From: Polyangium spumosum | Lineage (GTDB): Bacteria > Myxococcota_A > Polyangia > Polyangiales > Polyangiaceae | Direction: 5' to 3' | Assembly: GCF_009649845.1 (NCBI RefSeq) | Contig: NZ_WJIE01000005.1 | Span: forward strand, 186,001 to 250,000 | Length of the DNA stretch: 64,000 nt | Part shown: positions 44,290 through 52,578 of the stretch, piece by piece | Layout of the letters: each line of letters opens with the position of its first letter | How positions within the stretch are numbered: the first letter of the stretch is position 1 | The notes under the pieces: generated by a model | Database searches by the model: none | What the model saw: the letters and a program-made list of their open reading frames with translations, nothing else | Told to the model about the DNA's origin: nothing | Translations under genes and position numbers: made by a program

Positions 44290-44835
44290 ATGACGACGCT
44301 CAAGCACTCGTTCCTCTCGCTCGCGATTGGCCTCTTCTCGGCGATGTTCATCGGTGGCTGCGCGGCCGAGGCGGCGAGCGTGGAGGACGAAACGACGGCC
44401 GAGGCGGCCTCGGAGGCGGGCCACGCAAAGAAGGGTGATTACGGGTATGAAATGCAGGATCTCCGCCTCGTCTCGGGCGAGGCCGCGCCCGCGGCCGACG
44501 CGGTGACGCCGGACGGGCGTATCGCTCCCGAGGAGGTCCTGCGCCAGGCGACGGCGAAGATCCCGGCGCTCCGGGCCTGTTATGCGGAGGCGCTGAAGAA
44601 GGACCCGGGCCTCGGCGGCAAGGTGATCGTCCGGATGCACGTCGAGGCGGACGGCAAGGTGAGCTCGTCGCGCGTCACCGGCGGCTCGATCGGCGACGCC
44701 GCGCTCGGGAAGTGCCTGGCCCAGGAGCTCGGCTCGATGACGCTGCCGGCCGCTCCCAAGGGCGCGCTCGAGGTCGTCTATCCGATCGAGCTCTCGCCCG
44801 ACGATCTCGCGAAGAGCGCGCCCTCCGGCGCCTGA
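44290..44835 (+). CDS. AgmX/PglI C-terminal-domain lipoprotein
   Basis: 181 aa. ATG at 44290 follows GGAGGT with proper spacing; the in-frame ATG at 44278 is part of that ribosome site. Signal MTTLKHSFLSLAIGLFSAMFIGGC with lipobox. After a Glu/Ala-rich linker comes a ~95-residue domain typical of AgmX/PglI: IPALRACYAEALKKDPGLGG, VIVRMHVEADGKVSSSRVTG and an ending LPAAPKGALEVVYPI, including the paired cysteines (C in RACY, C in GKCLA). In myxobacteria AgmX/PglI are linked to gliding. It is the first gene behind a sigma-54 promoter (44220) and enhancer sites, adjoining the gene of the likely activator. Confidence 0.82.
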   Translation: MTTLKHSFLSLAIGLFSAMFIGGCAAEAASVEDETTAEAASEAGHAKKGDYGYEMQDLRLVSGEAAPAADAVTPDGRIAPEEVLRQATAKIPALRACYAEALKKDPGLGGKVIVRMHVEADGKVSSSRVTGGSIGDAALGKCLAQELGSMTLPAAPKGALEVVYPIELSPDDLAKSAPSGA

Positions 44836-44883
44836 TCCCTGGACGCTCGACACCGAGGCGCGTGCCGGCCTACCCTGCCCGGC

Positions 44884-46713
44884 ATGCGCCTTCGACTTTC
44901 TGCTTCGCTCGTCTTTTTTTCCCTCACGAGCGTCCCCTTCACCGCGGCCGCCGCGCCGCTCTTCGTCGAAAAAACGGAGAACCTCGGCTCGCCCCAGCCC
45001 TGCGCGGCCTCGAACGAGGGCTGCTATTCGCATTACGTGCTCCTCGTCGACCTCGACCGCGACGGCGACCTCGACGCCGTCTTCGCGAATGGCGGCGGTT
45101 ATTACACGCCCGCCACGACCGCTCCCCTCGCGGCCTACCTCAATGACGGCGCGGGCAACTTCGTGGAGATCGGCCCGACCTCGTTCGGCGGTTTCTCCGG
45201 GCGGGTGCGGCAGATCGCGGCGGCCGACGTGGACGCCGACGGCGACCTCGACCTCTACGCGCCGGACGCGTATGGCATGCAGCCAGACGCGCTCTTCATG
45301 AACGACGGACAAACCCCGCCCGGGTTCACGGACGAGGGGCCGGCGCGGATCGGCGTCTCGTCGCGCTCGGCGGGCGCGCGGTTCGGCGACCTCGACGGCG
45401 ACGGCGACCTCGACCTCGTCTCGACCGACTGGGGTGCGTCCCCGCCAAACTCGGCCGGCACGGCGCGGGTGTACCTGAACGACGGGGCCGGGTTTTTCCA
45501 GGAGAAGCTCGAGGCCGTCCCGCAGGGCACGCAGGCGATCGGCACGGGGCCCATCGACGCGGACCTCGTCGACGTGGACGGCGATTTCGATCTCGACCTG
45601 CTCCTCGCCAGCCGCAAGGGAGAGTCGCTCCTCTTCCGGAACGACGGCGCGGGCGCGTTCGTCGACGCGAACGGGGACCTGCCGGACCAACCGGGCCCCT
45701 ACGTGTACGGCCCCGACGCGTGTGACGTCGACGGCGACGGCGACCTCGACCTGTGGCTCGACAATGGCGCGGCGGACCTGCGCGAGCAGCTCGTCATCAA
45801 CGACGGGAAGGGCGTCTTCTCGGACGAGACGGCGGCGCGGGTCGTGGGCAACCCCGGCGCGGACGACAACGAAGTGCAATGCGCGGACGTCGACGGAGAC
45901 GGCGATTTCGACGCGGTGATCGCGTCGCTCTCGGGGAACGAGCGGATCCTCCTGAACGACGGCGCGGGGCATTTCACGTTCCCCCCGGAGCCCACGTTCC
46001 CCACGGTGAACGATTTCACGCTCGGCCTCGACCTCGGCGACGTGAACGGCGACGGGATCCTCGACGTGATCACGGCGCAGGGGGAGGGCGGAGACTTCTC
46101 GAACCGGCTCTATTTCGGCGTGGCGCCGCTCCCCAAGGACACGCGCCCGCCGGTCATCCGGGCGGTCGAGGCGCTGCCGAGCGGAATGCCGGGCGGAGAG
46201 CGGATCGTGCGTTTCGCGGTGAGCGACGAATCGACGACGGACGCGGGTCCGAGGCTCGCGAGGGCGTTCGTCGAGATCGAGGCCGCGGGCGGCGTCGCGG
46301 ACGCAAAATTCATCGGGGGAGACCTGTTCCGAGCGACGTTCGTGGCCCCGCCGGACGCGACGGTCGTGTATCGAGCTTGCGCAGAAGATCGGCAAGGAAA
46401 CAAAGCTTGTAGCGCACCCTTGAGTTTTGCGAGCGGGAGCGGAAGCGGCAGCGGCGGCGCAGGCGGCAGCGGCGGCGCAGGCAGCACCAGCAGCAGCAGC
46501 GGCGGCGCGGGCGGAAACGGCGGAATGGGCGGCGCGGGCGCGGGTGGCAATCCCGGGCCCGTGCTCGACGACGAGGCGGGCTGTGGCTGCCGGATCCCGG
46601 CCGCGCGAGGGCACGGCGGCGGCGGCATCGGGCTCGTCGCGCTCGTCCTCGGATGGCTCCTGCGACGTGGGCTGTCCCGTGACCACCGGGCGACGCCGCC
46701 GCGAAAACGTTGA
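44884..46713 (+). CDS. secreted FG-GAP/VCBS repeat protein with MYXO-CTERM-like tail
   Basis: 609 aa. Signal MRLRLSASLVFFSLTSVPFTAAA. At least seven FG-GAP/VCBS calcium-binding repeats follow, each with a D-x-D-x-D-G-D-x-D core (LVDLDRDGDLDAVF, AADVDADGDLDLYA, FGDLDGDGDLDLVS, DVDGDFDLDLLLA, CDVDGDGDLDLWLD, CADVDGDGDFDAVI, GDVNGDGILDVIT), predicting a beta-propeller. A Gly/Ser-rich linker leads to CGCRIPA, a hydrophobic helix (GGIGLVALVLGWLL) and Arg residues, a MYXO-CTERM-like sorting signal. Predicted surface attachment. It follows the AgmX-like gene by 48 bp and may share its sigma-54 promoter. Confidence 0.87.
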   Translation: MRLRLSASLVFFSLTSVPFTAAAAPLFVEKTENLGSPQPCAASNEGCYSHYVLLVDLDRDGDLDAVFANGGGYYTPATTAPLAAYLNDGAGNFVEIGPTSFGGFSGRVRQIAAADVDADGDLDLYAPDAYGMQPDALFMNDGQTPPGFTDEGPARIGVSSRSAGARFGDLDGDGDLDLVSTDWGASPPNSAGTARVYLNDGAGFFQEKLEAVPQGTQAIGTGPIDADLVDVDGDFDLDLLLASRKGESLLFRNDGAGAFVDANGDLPDQPGPYVYGPDACDVDGDGDLDLWLDNGAADLREQLVINDGKGVFSDETAARVVGNPGADDNEVQCADVDGDGDFDAVIASLSGNERILLNDGAGHFTFPPEPTFPTVNDFTLGLDLGDVNGDGILDVITAQGEGGDFSNRLYFGVAPLPKDTRPPVIRAVEALPSGMPGGERIVRFAVSDESTTDAGPRLARAFVEIEAAGGVADAKFIGGDLFRATFVAPPDATVVYRACAEDRQGNKACSAPLSFASGSGSGSGGAGGSGGAGSTSSSSGGAGGNGGMGGAGAGGNPGPVLDDEAGCGCRIPAARGHGGGGIGLVALVLGWLLRRGLSRDHRATPPRKR

Positions 46714-46763
46714 AATCGAGCGCCGGGTCGCGCGCCCCGGGTCCTTCGTGGTAGCATCGGACC

Positions 46764-47078
46764 ATGAAGAACTTGCTCCTTTCCTCGGCCCGCTCGCTCC
46801 TCCTGCTCGGCCTCCTCACCGCGGGCCTGCCCGCGTGCAGCACCGACGCCGAGGCCGTCTGCGAAGCCAAGTGCGATTGCGAGGGTTGCAGCCGCTCGCA
46901 GCTCGACGACTGCTATTTTCACGCCGAGCGTGAAGAGATCGACGCCGACCGCGCGAGATGCCTCGACCTCTGGGATGAGCTCCAGGCCTGCGAATGGGAC
47001 ACCGGGCGCTGCCGGGGCTCGGATTGGGACACGAGCTGCGGCCCCGAGCGTGATCGCTGGAACAAGTGCCGCAACTGA
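46764..47078 (+). CDS. small cysteine-rich lipoprotein
   Basis: 104 aa. Signal MKNLLLSSARSLLLLGLLTA with lipobox LPAC. The mature ~80 residues contain eleven cysteines, among them CEAKCDCEGC and later WELQACEW and CRGSDWDTSCGPE, so the fold is probably disulfide-stabilised. The function is unknown. It is a single gene between the FG-GAP protein and ftsH; similar short Cys-rich lipoproteins are common in Polyangiaceae. Confidence 0.65.
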   Translation: MKNLLLSSARSLLLLGLLTAGLPACSTDAEAVCEAKCDCEGCSRSQLDDCYFHAEREEIDADRARCLDLWDELQACEWDTGRCRGSDWDTSCGPERDRWNKCRN

Positions 47079-47188
47079 GGCCACGCGCGCGCCCGTTTCG
47101 CTCGTCCGCCCGCTCCCCGGTGCGCGCGTGAAAACGCCATGCGCAACCGGTTGCTGGGACACCGCGTCGTCTCCATGGCCCCCTCGGA

Positions 47189-49069
47189 ATGCCCGAGACA
47201 AGCCAGAAACAACGCGGGTGGGGCTGGGTTTTCTATCTGTTCCTGATCCTCGCCGCGCTCTCGTTTTCGGGCGTCTTCGGGGCCACGAGCGCGCGCTCGA
47301 TCCCCTACGACGAGGCGGTGCGGCTGGTCCAGGCAGGGCGCGTCGCGTCCGCCTCCATCACGGCCGAAGACGTCGTCCTCCACTTGAAGACGGAGGGCGC
47401 GCCTCCCGCGGAGACCACGAAAAAACCGCCGAGCTTCCTGCCCGCGCCGCCACCCGCGAAAGGCGAGGAGGTGCGCACCGGCCGCATCCCGGGCGTCGAG
47501 AAGGAGCCGCTCGTCGAGGCGCTGCTCTCGAAGGGCGTCACCGTCGAGGCCCGGCCCTCGCGCACGCCCTTCTGGGTCATGGCGCTCTGGTGGATCATCC
47601 CCCTCATCGCCATCAACCTCCTGTTCTTCGCGGCCTTCCGCAGGTCGACCGGCGGAGGCGTGGGCGGCCCGCTCGGGCTCACCCGCTCGCGCACGCGCCT
47701 CTACGATCGCACGGGGCGTGACCCGGTCCGCTTCGCCGACGTCGCCGGCGTCGACGAGGCGAAGGACGAGCTCGTCGAGGTCGTCGACTTCCTCAAACGC
47801 CCGGCCCGCTACCGCTCGCTCGGCGGCAAGATCCCGCGCGGCATCCTGCTCGTCGGCCCGCCGGGGACCGGAAAAACCCTGCTCGCCCGCGCCGTGGCCG
47901 GCGAGGCCGAGGTGCCGTTTTTTTCGCTCAACGCGAGCGAGTTCGTCGAGATGTTCGTCGGCCTCGGCGCCGCCCGCGTCCGCGACCTCTTCACCGAGGC
48001 CCGGAAAAACGCCCCCTGCATCGTGTTCATCGACGAGATCGACGCGGTCGGCCGCAGCCGCGGCGGCCTCGGCGCCCTCGCCACGCACGACGAGCGCGAG
48101 CAGACCCTCCAGCAGCTCCTCGCCGAGCTCGACGGCTTCGACCCCCGCGCCACCGTCATCCTCATGGCCGCCACGAACCGGCCCGAGGTCCTCGACCCCG
48201 CGCTGCTCCGGCCCGGCCGCTTCGATCGGCAGGTGATCGTCGATCGGCCGGACCTCGCCGGCCGCGAGGCGATCCTCGCGGTGCACGCGCGGCGCTTGCC
48301 GCTCGGGTCCGACGTCGACCTTGGCGCCGTCGCGCGCAGGACGCCCGGCATGGCCGGCGCCGACCTCGCCAACATCGTCAACGAGGCCGCGCTCGCCGCC
48401 GCGCGCCGCAGCGGCCTCGACATCACGCAGGCCGACTTCGACGACGCGCTCGACCGCGTGCAGCTCGGCCTGCGCCGCCGCGGCCTCATGATGACGCCCG
48501 CCGAGCGGCGCCGCGTCGCCGTGCACGAGTCCGGTCACGCCCTCGTCGCGCTCGCCTTGCCCGAGGCCGATCCCGTCGAGCGCGTATCGATCGTCGCGCG
48601 CGCGGTCTCGCTCGGCGTGACCATCCAGGTCCCGCGCGACGAGCGGCACGTGCTCACCGAGTCCGAGCTCGAGACGCGCGTGATGGTGCTGCTCGGCGGG
48701 CGCGCGGCGGAGGAGCTCTGCCATGGCTCGCCCTCGACGGGCGCGCATGACGACCTCGGCCGCGCGACCGCGCTCATGCGGGAGATGATCACGCGCTTCG
48801 GCATGAGCCGGCGGCTCGGCCTGCCTGCGCTGACGCGTAACGTGGGCGCGCCGCTGCTCGGCGTGACGCAGGAGGAGCGGATGTGCAGCGACGAGACGGC
48901 GCGCGAGATCGACGAGGAGGTGCGCGACCGGCTCGCCGAGCTCTTCGGGCGCGCCAAATCCCTGCTCGAAGGCCGGCGCGCGGGCTTGCTCGCCGCGGCG
49001 GAGGCGCTCATCGCGCGCGAGACGTTGACCGGCGCCGAGATCAAGCGGATCGCGGACGAGGCGGCCTGA
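47189..49069 (+). CDS. ftsH: ATP-dependent zinc metalloprotease FtsH
   Basis: 626-aa membrane AAA+ protease that degrades membrane and regulatory proteins. Two membrane helices (~12-30 and ~128-149) enclose a periplasmic segment that is interrupted by a Pro-rich stretch ([17 protein letters not shown]). AAA core: Walker A GPPGTGKT (223-230), Walker [12 protein letters not shown], second region of homology [26 protein letters not shown] (seen as ATNRPEVLD and RPGRFDR). Zinc site HESGH (446-450) within [12 protein letters not shown]. The length is a little short of the ~640-650 of Escherichia coli FtsH. Start at 47189 gives [13 protein letters not shown]. Confidence 0.93.
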   Translation: MPETSQKQRGWGWVFYLFLILAALSFSGVFGATSARSIPYDEAVRLVQAGRVASASITAEDVVLHLKTEGAPPAETTKKPPSFLPAPPPAKGEEVRTGRIPGVEKEPLVEALLSKGVTVEARPSRTPFWVMALWWIIPLIAINLLFFAAFRRSTGGGVGGPLGLTRSRTRLYDRTGRDPVRFADVAGVDEAKDELVEVVDFLKRPARYRSLGGKIPRGILLVGPPGTGKTLLARAVAGEAEVPFFSLNASEFVEMFVGLGAARVRDLFTEARKNAPCIVFIDEIDAVGRSRGGLGALATHDEREQTLQQLLAELDGFDPRATVILMAATNRPEVLDPALLRPGRFDRQVIVDRPDLAGREAILAVHARRLPLGSDVDLGAVARRTPGMAGADLANIVNEAALAAARRSGLDITQADFDDALDRVQLGLRRRGLMMTPAERRRVAVHESGHALVALALPEADPVERVSIVARAVSLGVTIQVPRDERHVLTESELETRVMVLLGGRAAEELCHGSPSTGAHDDLGRATALMREMITRFGMSRRLGLPALTRNVGAPLLGVTQEERMCSDETAREIDEEVRDRLAELFGRAKSLLEGRRAGLLAAAEALIARETLTGAEIKRIADEAA

Positions 49070-49075
49070 GCGTCT

Positions 49076-49510
49076 TCAGTGAGCGGGGGCCTCCGCGGCC
49101 CTCCGCGGGGTCTCCACGCGGTGCTTGGGGGGAGTGGAAGGGGTCGCGTGGATCGCCCCGCGGAGGGCCGGCAGAAGTCCTACGAGGCCGATCGCGAGCA
49201 GCGGATAACCGGCGAGGATGAAGGCCAGGTCGCCGATGGCGAAGCCGACGAAGAGCATCATCAGCACGATGCACACGGACACTTGCGCTTTTTCGCGGTA
49301 CGAGAGGCGCCGATCGACCGCCGCGAGCCCGACGGCCGCGACGCTCGCGCCCACGGAGCCGATGGAGCCGGCGATCATGACGCCGAGCCCGCCGCGGCCG
49401 ATGATCACGGCGGCGAGGCCCACGGCCGTGAAGAAGCTCGCCAGGACGAGGTCCTTTCGGGACGAGTCGTCTGCCGCTCGCCCTTCGCGTGCCGATTCCG
49501 TGCGCTCCAT
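49076..49510 (-). CDS. small four-helix membrane protein of unknown function
   Basis: 144 aa. Start at 49510 (MERTESAREGRAADD). Hydrophobic segments: LVLASFFTAVGLAAVIIG, VMIAGSIGSVGASVAAVGLA, VSVCIVLMMLFVGFAIGDLA and AFILAGYPLLAIGLVGLLPA, predicting four membrane helices, with a Pro/Arg-rich C-terminus. No family recognised. Convergent with ftsH (6-bp gap) and divergent from the methyltransferase gene at 49704. A partner role with FtsH is conceivable but unsupported. Confidence 0.6.
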   Translation of the reverse strand: MERTESAREGRAADDSSRKDLVLASFFTAVGLAAVIIGRGGLGVMIAGSIGSVGASVAAVGLAAVDRRLSYREKAQVSVCIVLMMLFVGFAIGDLAFILAGYPLLAIGLVGLLPALRGAIHATPSTPPKHRVETPRRAAEAPAH

Positions 49511-49703
49511 GAACGTCCGCGCGGTTGCACCCCGCGTGCCCGCCGAATTCACCGGTAAAACCGGGCCAAACGCGGCACGAATCGAAGAAACCTGACGCTA
49601 CGGAAGGCGCGCGGATTGCGCGTCACGCGCATGTTTTGCGTTTCGAATGGGCCGCGACGACGTGTATCGTTACGCAACGAAAGTCCGATCGAGGGAGCTT
49701 GCA

Positions 49704-50465
49704 ATGTCGATGCCCGATCATGTCGCGAAGAACCGGGAGTACTGGAACCGTATCGCCTCCGAGTACCAGAAGGAGCACGAAACGCAGCTCGGCATCGTCG
49801 AGCCGACCTGGGGCGTGTGGGCCATCCCGGAGCGCGAGCTCGGCCTGCTCGGGGACGTCGCGGGCAAGGACGTGCTCGAATTCGGCTGCGGCGGGGCGCA
49901 GTGGTCGGTGGCCCTCGCGCGCCGCGGGGCGCGGATGACGGGGCTCGACCTCTCCGACGAGCAGCTCCGCCACGCGCGGGAGCTCACCACGCGCGAGGGC
50001 GTCTCGGTGACGCTCCTGCAAGGCAGCGCCGAAGCGGTGCCCCTGCCGGACGCGAGCTTCGACCTGGTGTTCTGCGATCACGGGGCGATGACGTTCGCCG
50101 ACCCGTACAAGACCGTACCCGAAGCGGCGCGGCTCCTGCGCCCGGGCGGGCTCTTCGTGTTCAACATGGCGACGCCGTGGCTCTACGTCGCCATCGACAA
50201 GGCGACGGATCGTGTGGTGCCCCAGCTCCTCAACGATTACTTCAGCCTGCATCGCGTGGAGGAGGACGACGGCTCCACGTCGTTCAACCTCCCGTACGGC
50301 GAGTGGATCCGCCTCTTCCGGCGCTCGGGGCTCGTGGTCGAGGACCTCGTCGAGCTCCGGCCGCCCGAGGGCGCCACGACGACCTACGAGGGATATGCGC
50401 CCCTCGAATGGGCGCGCAAATACCCCGCCGAGCACGTCTGGAAGGTGCGGCGCGAGGCGCGCTGA
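49704..50465 (+). CDS. class I SAM-dependent methyltransferase
   Basis: 253 aa. Start at 49704 (MSMPDHVAKNREYW) because GGGAG lies 7 bases upstream; the frame extends 57 bases further but without a ribosome site. Motif I VLEFGCGGAQWSVALA (SAM-binding G-x-G-x-G), then GLDLSDEQL (motif II acidic), LLQGSAEAVPLPDASFDLVF and LLRPGGLFVF (post I / motif III), all of the UbiE/Methyltransf_11 type. Substrate unknown. It lies between the membrane protein and the chemosensory operon; a short hairpin follows its stop. Confidence 0.87.
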   Translation: MSMPDHVAKNREYWNRIASEYQKEHETQLGIVEPTWGVWAIPERELGLLGDVAGKDVLEFGCGGAQWSVALARRGARMTGLDLSDEQLRHARELTTREGVSVTLLQGSAEAVPLPDASFDLVFCDHGAMTFADPYKTVPEAARLLRPGGLFVFNMATPWLYVAIDKATDRVVPQLLNDYFSLHRVEEDDGSTSFNLPYGEWIRLFRRSGLVVEDLVELRPPEGATTTYEGYAPLEWARKYPAEHVWKVRREAR

Positions 50466-50486
50466 CGCGCAACCCTCGACGCCTCG

Positions 50487-50508
50487 CCGGCAAATCGTGT
50501 TTTGCCGG
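50487..50508. terminator. hairpin after the methyltransferase gene
   Basis: CCGGCAAA (50487-50494) is exactly complementary to TTTGCCGG (50501-50508) around a 6-base loop. There is no following T-run, so it is either a weak terminator or an operator/attenuator in front of the chemosensory operon (first ATG 50591). Confidence 0.5.
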
Positions 50509-50590
50509 TGAAGAGACCGCTGTCCGCGCAGGGCAGCGCCGGGATACGCTTTACAAGCGCCGTCCGCGCGTGCGATGGACGAGGGTGGCC

Positions 50591-51055
50591 ATGGGAGACC
50601 CCACGGTTCGACGCACCTTTTTGCTCGTGCGGGCGCGCTCCTGGATCTGCGCGTTGCCCGCATCCTCGGTCGTCGAGACGATGCGCCCCCTGCCGATCGA
50701 TCCCGTCGCGGACGCGCCGCGCTTCGTCGCGGGCCTCTCGGTGGTGCGGGGCGAGGTGATCCCCGTGCTATCGATATCGAAGGTCCTCGGCGGAGCCGAG
50801 GCGAAGGAGGCGCGGCGGCTCGTGCTCGTGCGGGCGGGCGAGCGGCGGATCGGGCTCCTCGTCGAGGACGTCGTGGGCATCGAGGAGCTCGACGAGGCGC
50901 GCCTCGAGGCCGCGCCGCCGCTCCTCGGCGAGGCGCTGCCGCGGGAGGTCGAGCGCCTCGGATCCCTCGACGGGCAGGCGCTCGTGGTGCTCGACGCCGC
51001 GCGCCTGCTCCCGGCCTCCGCCTTCGACGCGCTCGCCGGTGCCGGAGCCCGATGA
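50591..51055 (+). CDS. CheW-like adaptor, first gene of Wsp-like chemosensory operon
   Basis: 154-aa CheW domain: RTFLLVRARSWICALPASSV, then VAGLSVVRGEVIPVLSISKV, VLVRAGERRIGLLVEDVVG and LDGQALVVLDAARLL, the usual two lobes. CheW proteins couple receptors to the kinase CheA. ATG at 50591 follows GAGGGTGGCC. The stop overlaps the cheR start (ATGA). Its position directly upstream of cheR corresponds to WspB in the wsp layout. Confidence 0.85.
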   Translation: MGDPTVRRTFLLVRARSWICALPASSVVETMRPLPIDPVADAPRFVAGLSVVRGEVIPVLSISKVLGGAEAKEARRLVLVRAGERRIGLLVEDVVGIEELDEARLEAAPPLLGEALPREVERLGSLDGQALVVLDAARLLPASAFDALAGAGAR

Positions 51056-52551
51056 GCGCGCCCCGCGACGCCAAGGGAATCGAGGACCTCGTCGAGGCCC
51101 GCTTCGGCCTCGCGCCCTCGGGCTTTCAGCGGGACCGCATCGAGGTGCTCCTCGGGGAAAACCCGCCGCGAGGTGGGCCCATCCCGCTCGAGCGCCTGGT
51201 CGAGGCGGTGACGGTCGGCGAGACCTATTTCTTCCGCGAGCCCATGCAAATCGAGGCGCTCGTGCGGCGCGTGCTCCCCGAGCGCGCGCTCGTGGGGCCG
51301 CGGGGTCGAAAGGTGCGGATCCTCTCGGCCGGCTGCTCCTCCGGCGAGGAGCCTTATACGATGGCCATCGCGGCCGAGGTGAGCGCGCCGGAGCTCGCGC
51401 CGCTCCTCTCGATCACGGGGCTCGATCTGAATGGGTCCGCCATCGAGAAGGCCCGGCGGGCGCGGTATTCGTCGTGGGCCGTGCGCGGGGCCTCGCAGGA
51501 GATCCGCGAGCGGTTTTTCCAGAGAGACGGCGACGCGTTCGTCCTCGATCCGCGCATCCAGCGCCGCGTGGGCTTCGAGGAGGGCAACCTGCTCGAGGTG
51601 CTCGCGCGCTCGCCGGAGGCGAGCTACGACGTCGTCTTCTGTCGCAACGTATTGATCTATTTCTCGGAGCGCGCGCTCCGCCGGGTGCTCTCGGGTTTCT
51701 CCCGGGCGCTCGCGCCGGGCGGGTATCTCTTCCTCGGGCACAGCGAGTCGCTCCGCGGGGTCACGGACGAATTCGAGCTCGTGCACGAGCACGACGCATT
51801 TTATTATCGCTCGAAGGGCCCGGGCCCGTCCTCGACGACGGCGGCGCCGCTCCCCCCGCCCCCGCGCCGCGCGTCCGAGCCGACGATACCCGCGGTTCCG
51901 GCCACGCCGGAGGAAGCGGCGCCCTCCTGGGCGGAGGAGATCCAGCGCTCGACCGCGCGGATCGCCCGGATCGCAGAGACCCGCGAGGCCGAAGGCGCGG
52001 CGAGCGCGAGCCCCGCGCCGCCGGTGGCGGGCGCGCCCTCCGCGCTCGCGCGCGTGCTCGATCTGCTCGAAGCGGAGCGGCACGACGACGCGCTCTCCGT
52101 GGTGGCGGCGGCGGGGCCCTCTGCGCCGCCGGAGCTCGAGCTCTGCCGGGCGGCGATTTACGGAGAAAAGGGCCGCTCGCGGGACGCGGAGCGCACCCTC
52201 GGCGCCCTGCTCGCGCGGGGGCAATGCGAGACAGGGGCCCATTACCTGCTCGGGCTCTTGCGTGAGAACGAGCGCGACGTCGAGCGGGCCGCGTGGCATT
52301 ACCGCGAGGCGAAGCGGAGGGATCCGCGGTTCTCGCTGCCGCACCTGCGGCTCGGCATGGTGCTCCGGCGCGAGGGCGAGCGCGCTTCTGCCCGCGCGGA
52401 GCTCGAGAGGGCCCTCGAGCTGCTCCGGACCGAGGAGCGCGCGAGGATCGTGATGTTCGGCGGGGGCTTTCGAAGAGAAGTATTGCTCGAGCTGTGCAGG
52501 GCGCAGCTCGGCGCGCTGGGCGTCCAGACACCGGAGCCGACGCCCATTTGA
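51052..52551 (+). CDS. CheR-type receptor methyltransferase with C-terminal TPR region (WspC-like)
   Basis: 499 aa. The N-terminal CheR helical region and SAM domain are clear: AVTVGETYFFREPMQIEAL, SAGCSSGEEPYTMAIA (motif I), FCRNVLIYF and GYLFLGHSESL. After a Pro/Ala-rich linker (SSTTAAPLPPPPRRA) a TPR-type helical tail (~350-495) follows with ELELCRAAIYGEKGRSRDAE and YLLGLLRENERDVERAAWHY. CheR with C-terminal TPRs is typical of WspC. Methylates the receptor encoded next. ATG overlaps the preceding CheW stop by 4 bp. Confidence 0.88.
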   Translation: MSAPRDAKGIEDLVEARFGLAPSGFQRDRIEVLLGENPPRGGPIPLERLVEAVTVGETYFFREPMQIEALVRRVLPERALVGPRGRKVRILSAGCSSGEEPYTMAIAAEVSAPELAPLLSITGLDLNGSAIEKARRARYSSWAVRGASQEIRERFFQRDGDAFVLDPRIQRRVGFEEGNLLEVLARSPEASYDVVFCRNVLIYFSERALRRVLSGFSRALAPGGYLFLGHSESLRGVTDEFELVHEHDAFYYRSKGPGPSSTTAAPLPPPPRRASEPTIPAVPATPEEAAPSWAEEIQRSTARIARIAETREAEGAASASPAPPVAGAPSALARVLDLLEAERHDDALSVVAAAGPSAPPELELCRAAIYGEKGRSRDAERTLGALLARGQCETGAHYLLGLLRENERDVERAAWHYREAKRRDPRFSLPHLRLGMVLRREGERASARAELERALELLRTEERARIVMFGGGFRREVLLELCRAQLGALGVQTPEPTPI

Positions 52552-52578
52552 TCGACAAGGACGAGGGAGGCGGGCTTC

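Noticed and set aside
44080..46686. 868-codon minus-strand frame
   Set aside because: Antisense of the AgmX-like and FG-GAP genes; its Val/Asp/Ala periodicity mirrors the DGDGD codons.
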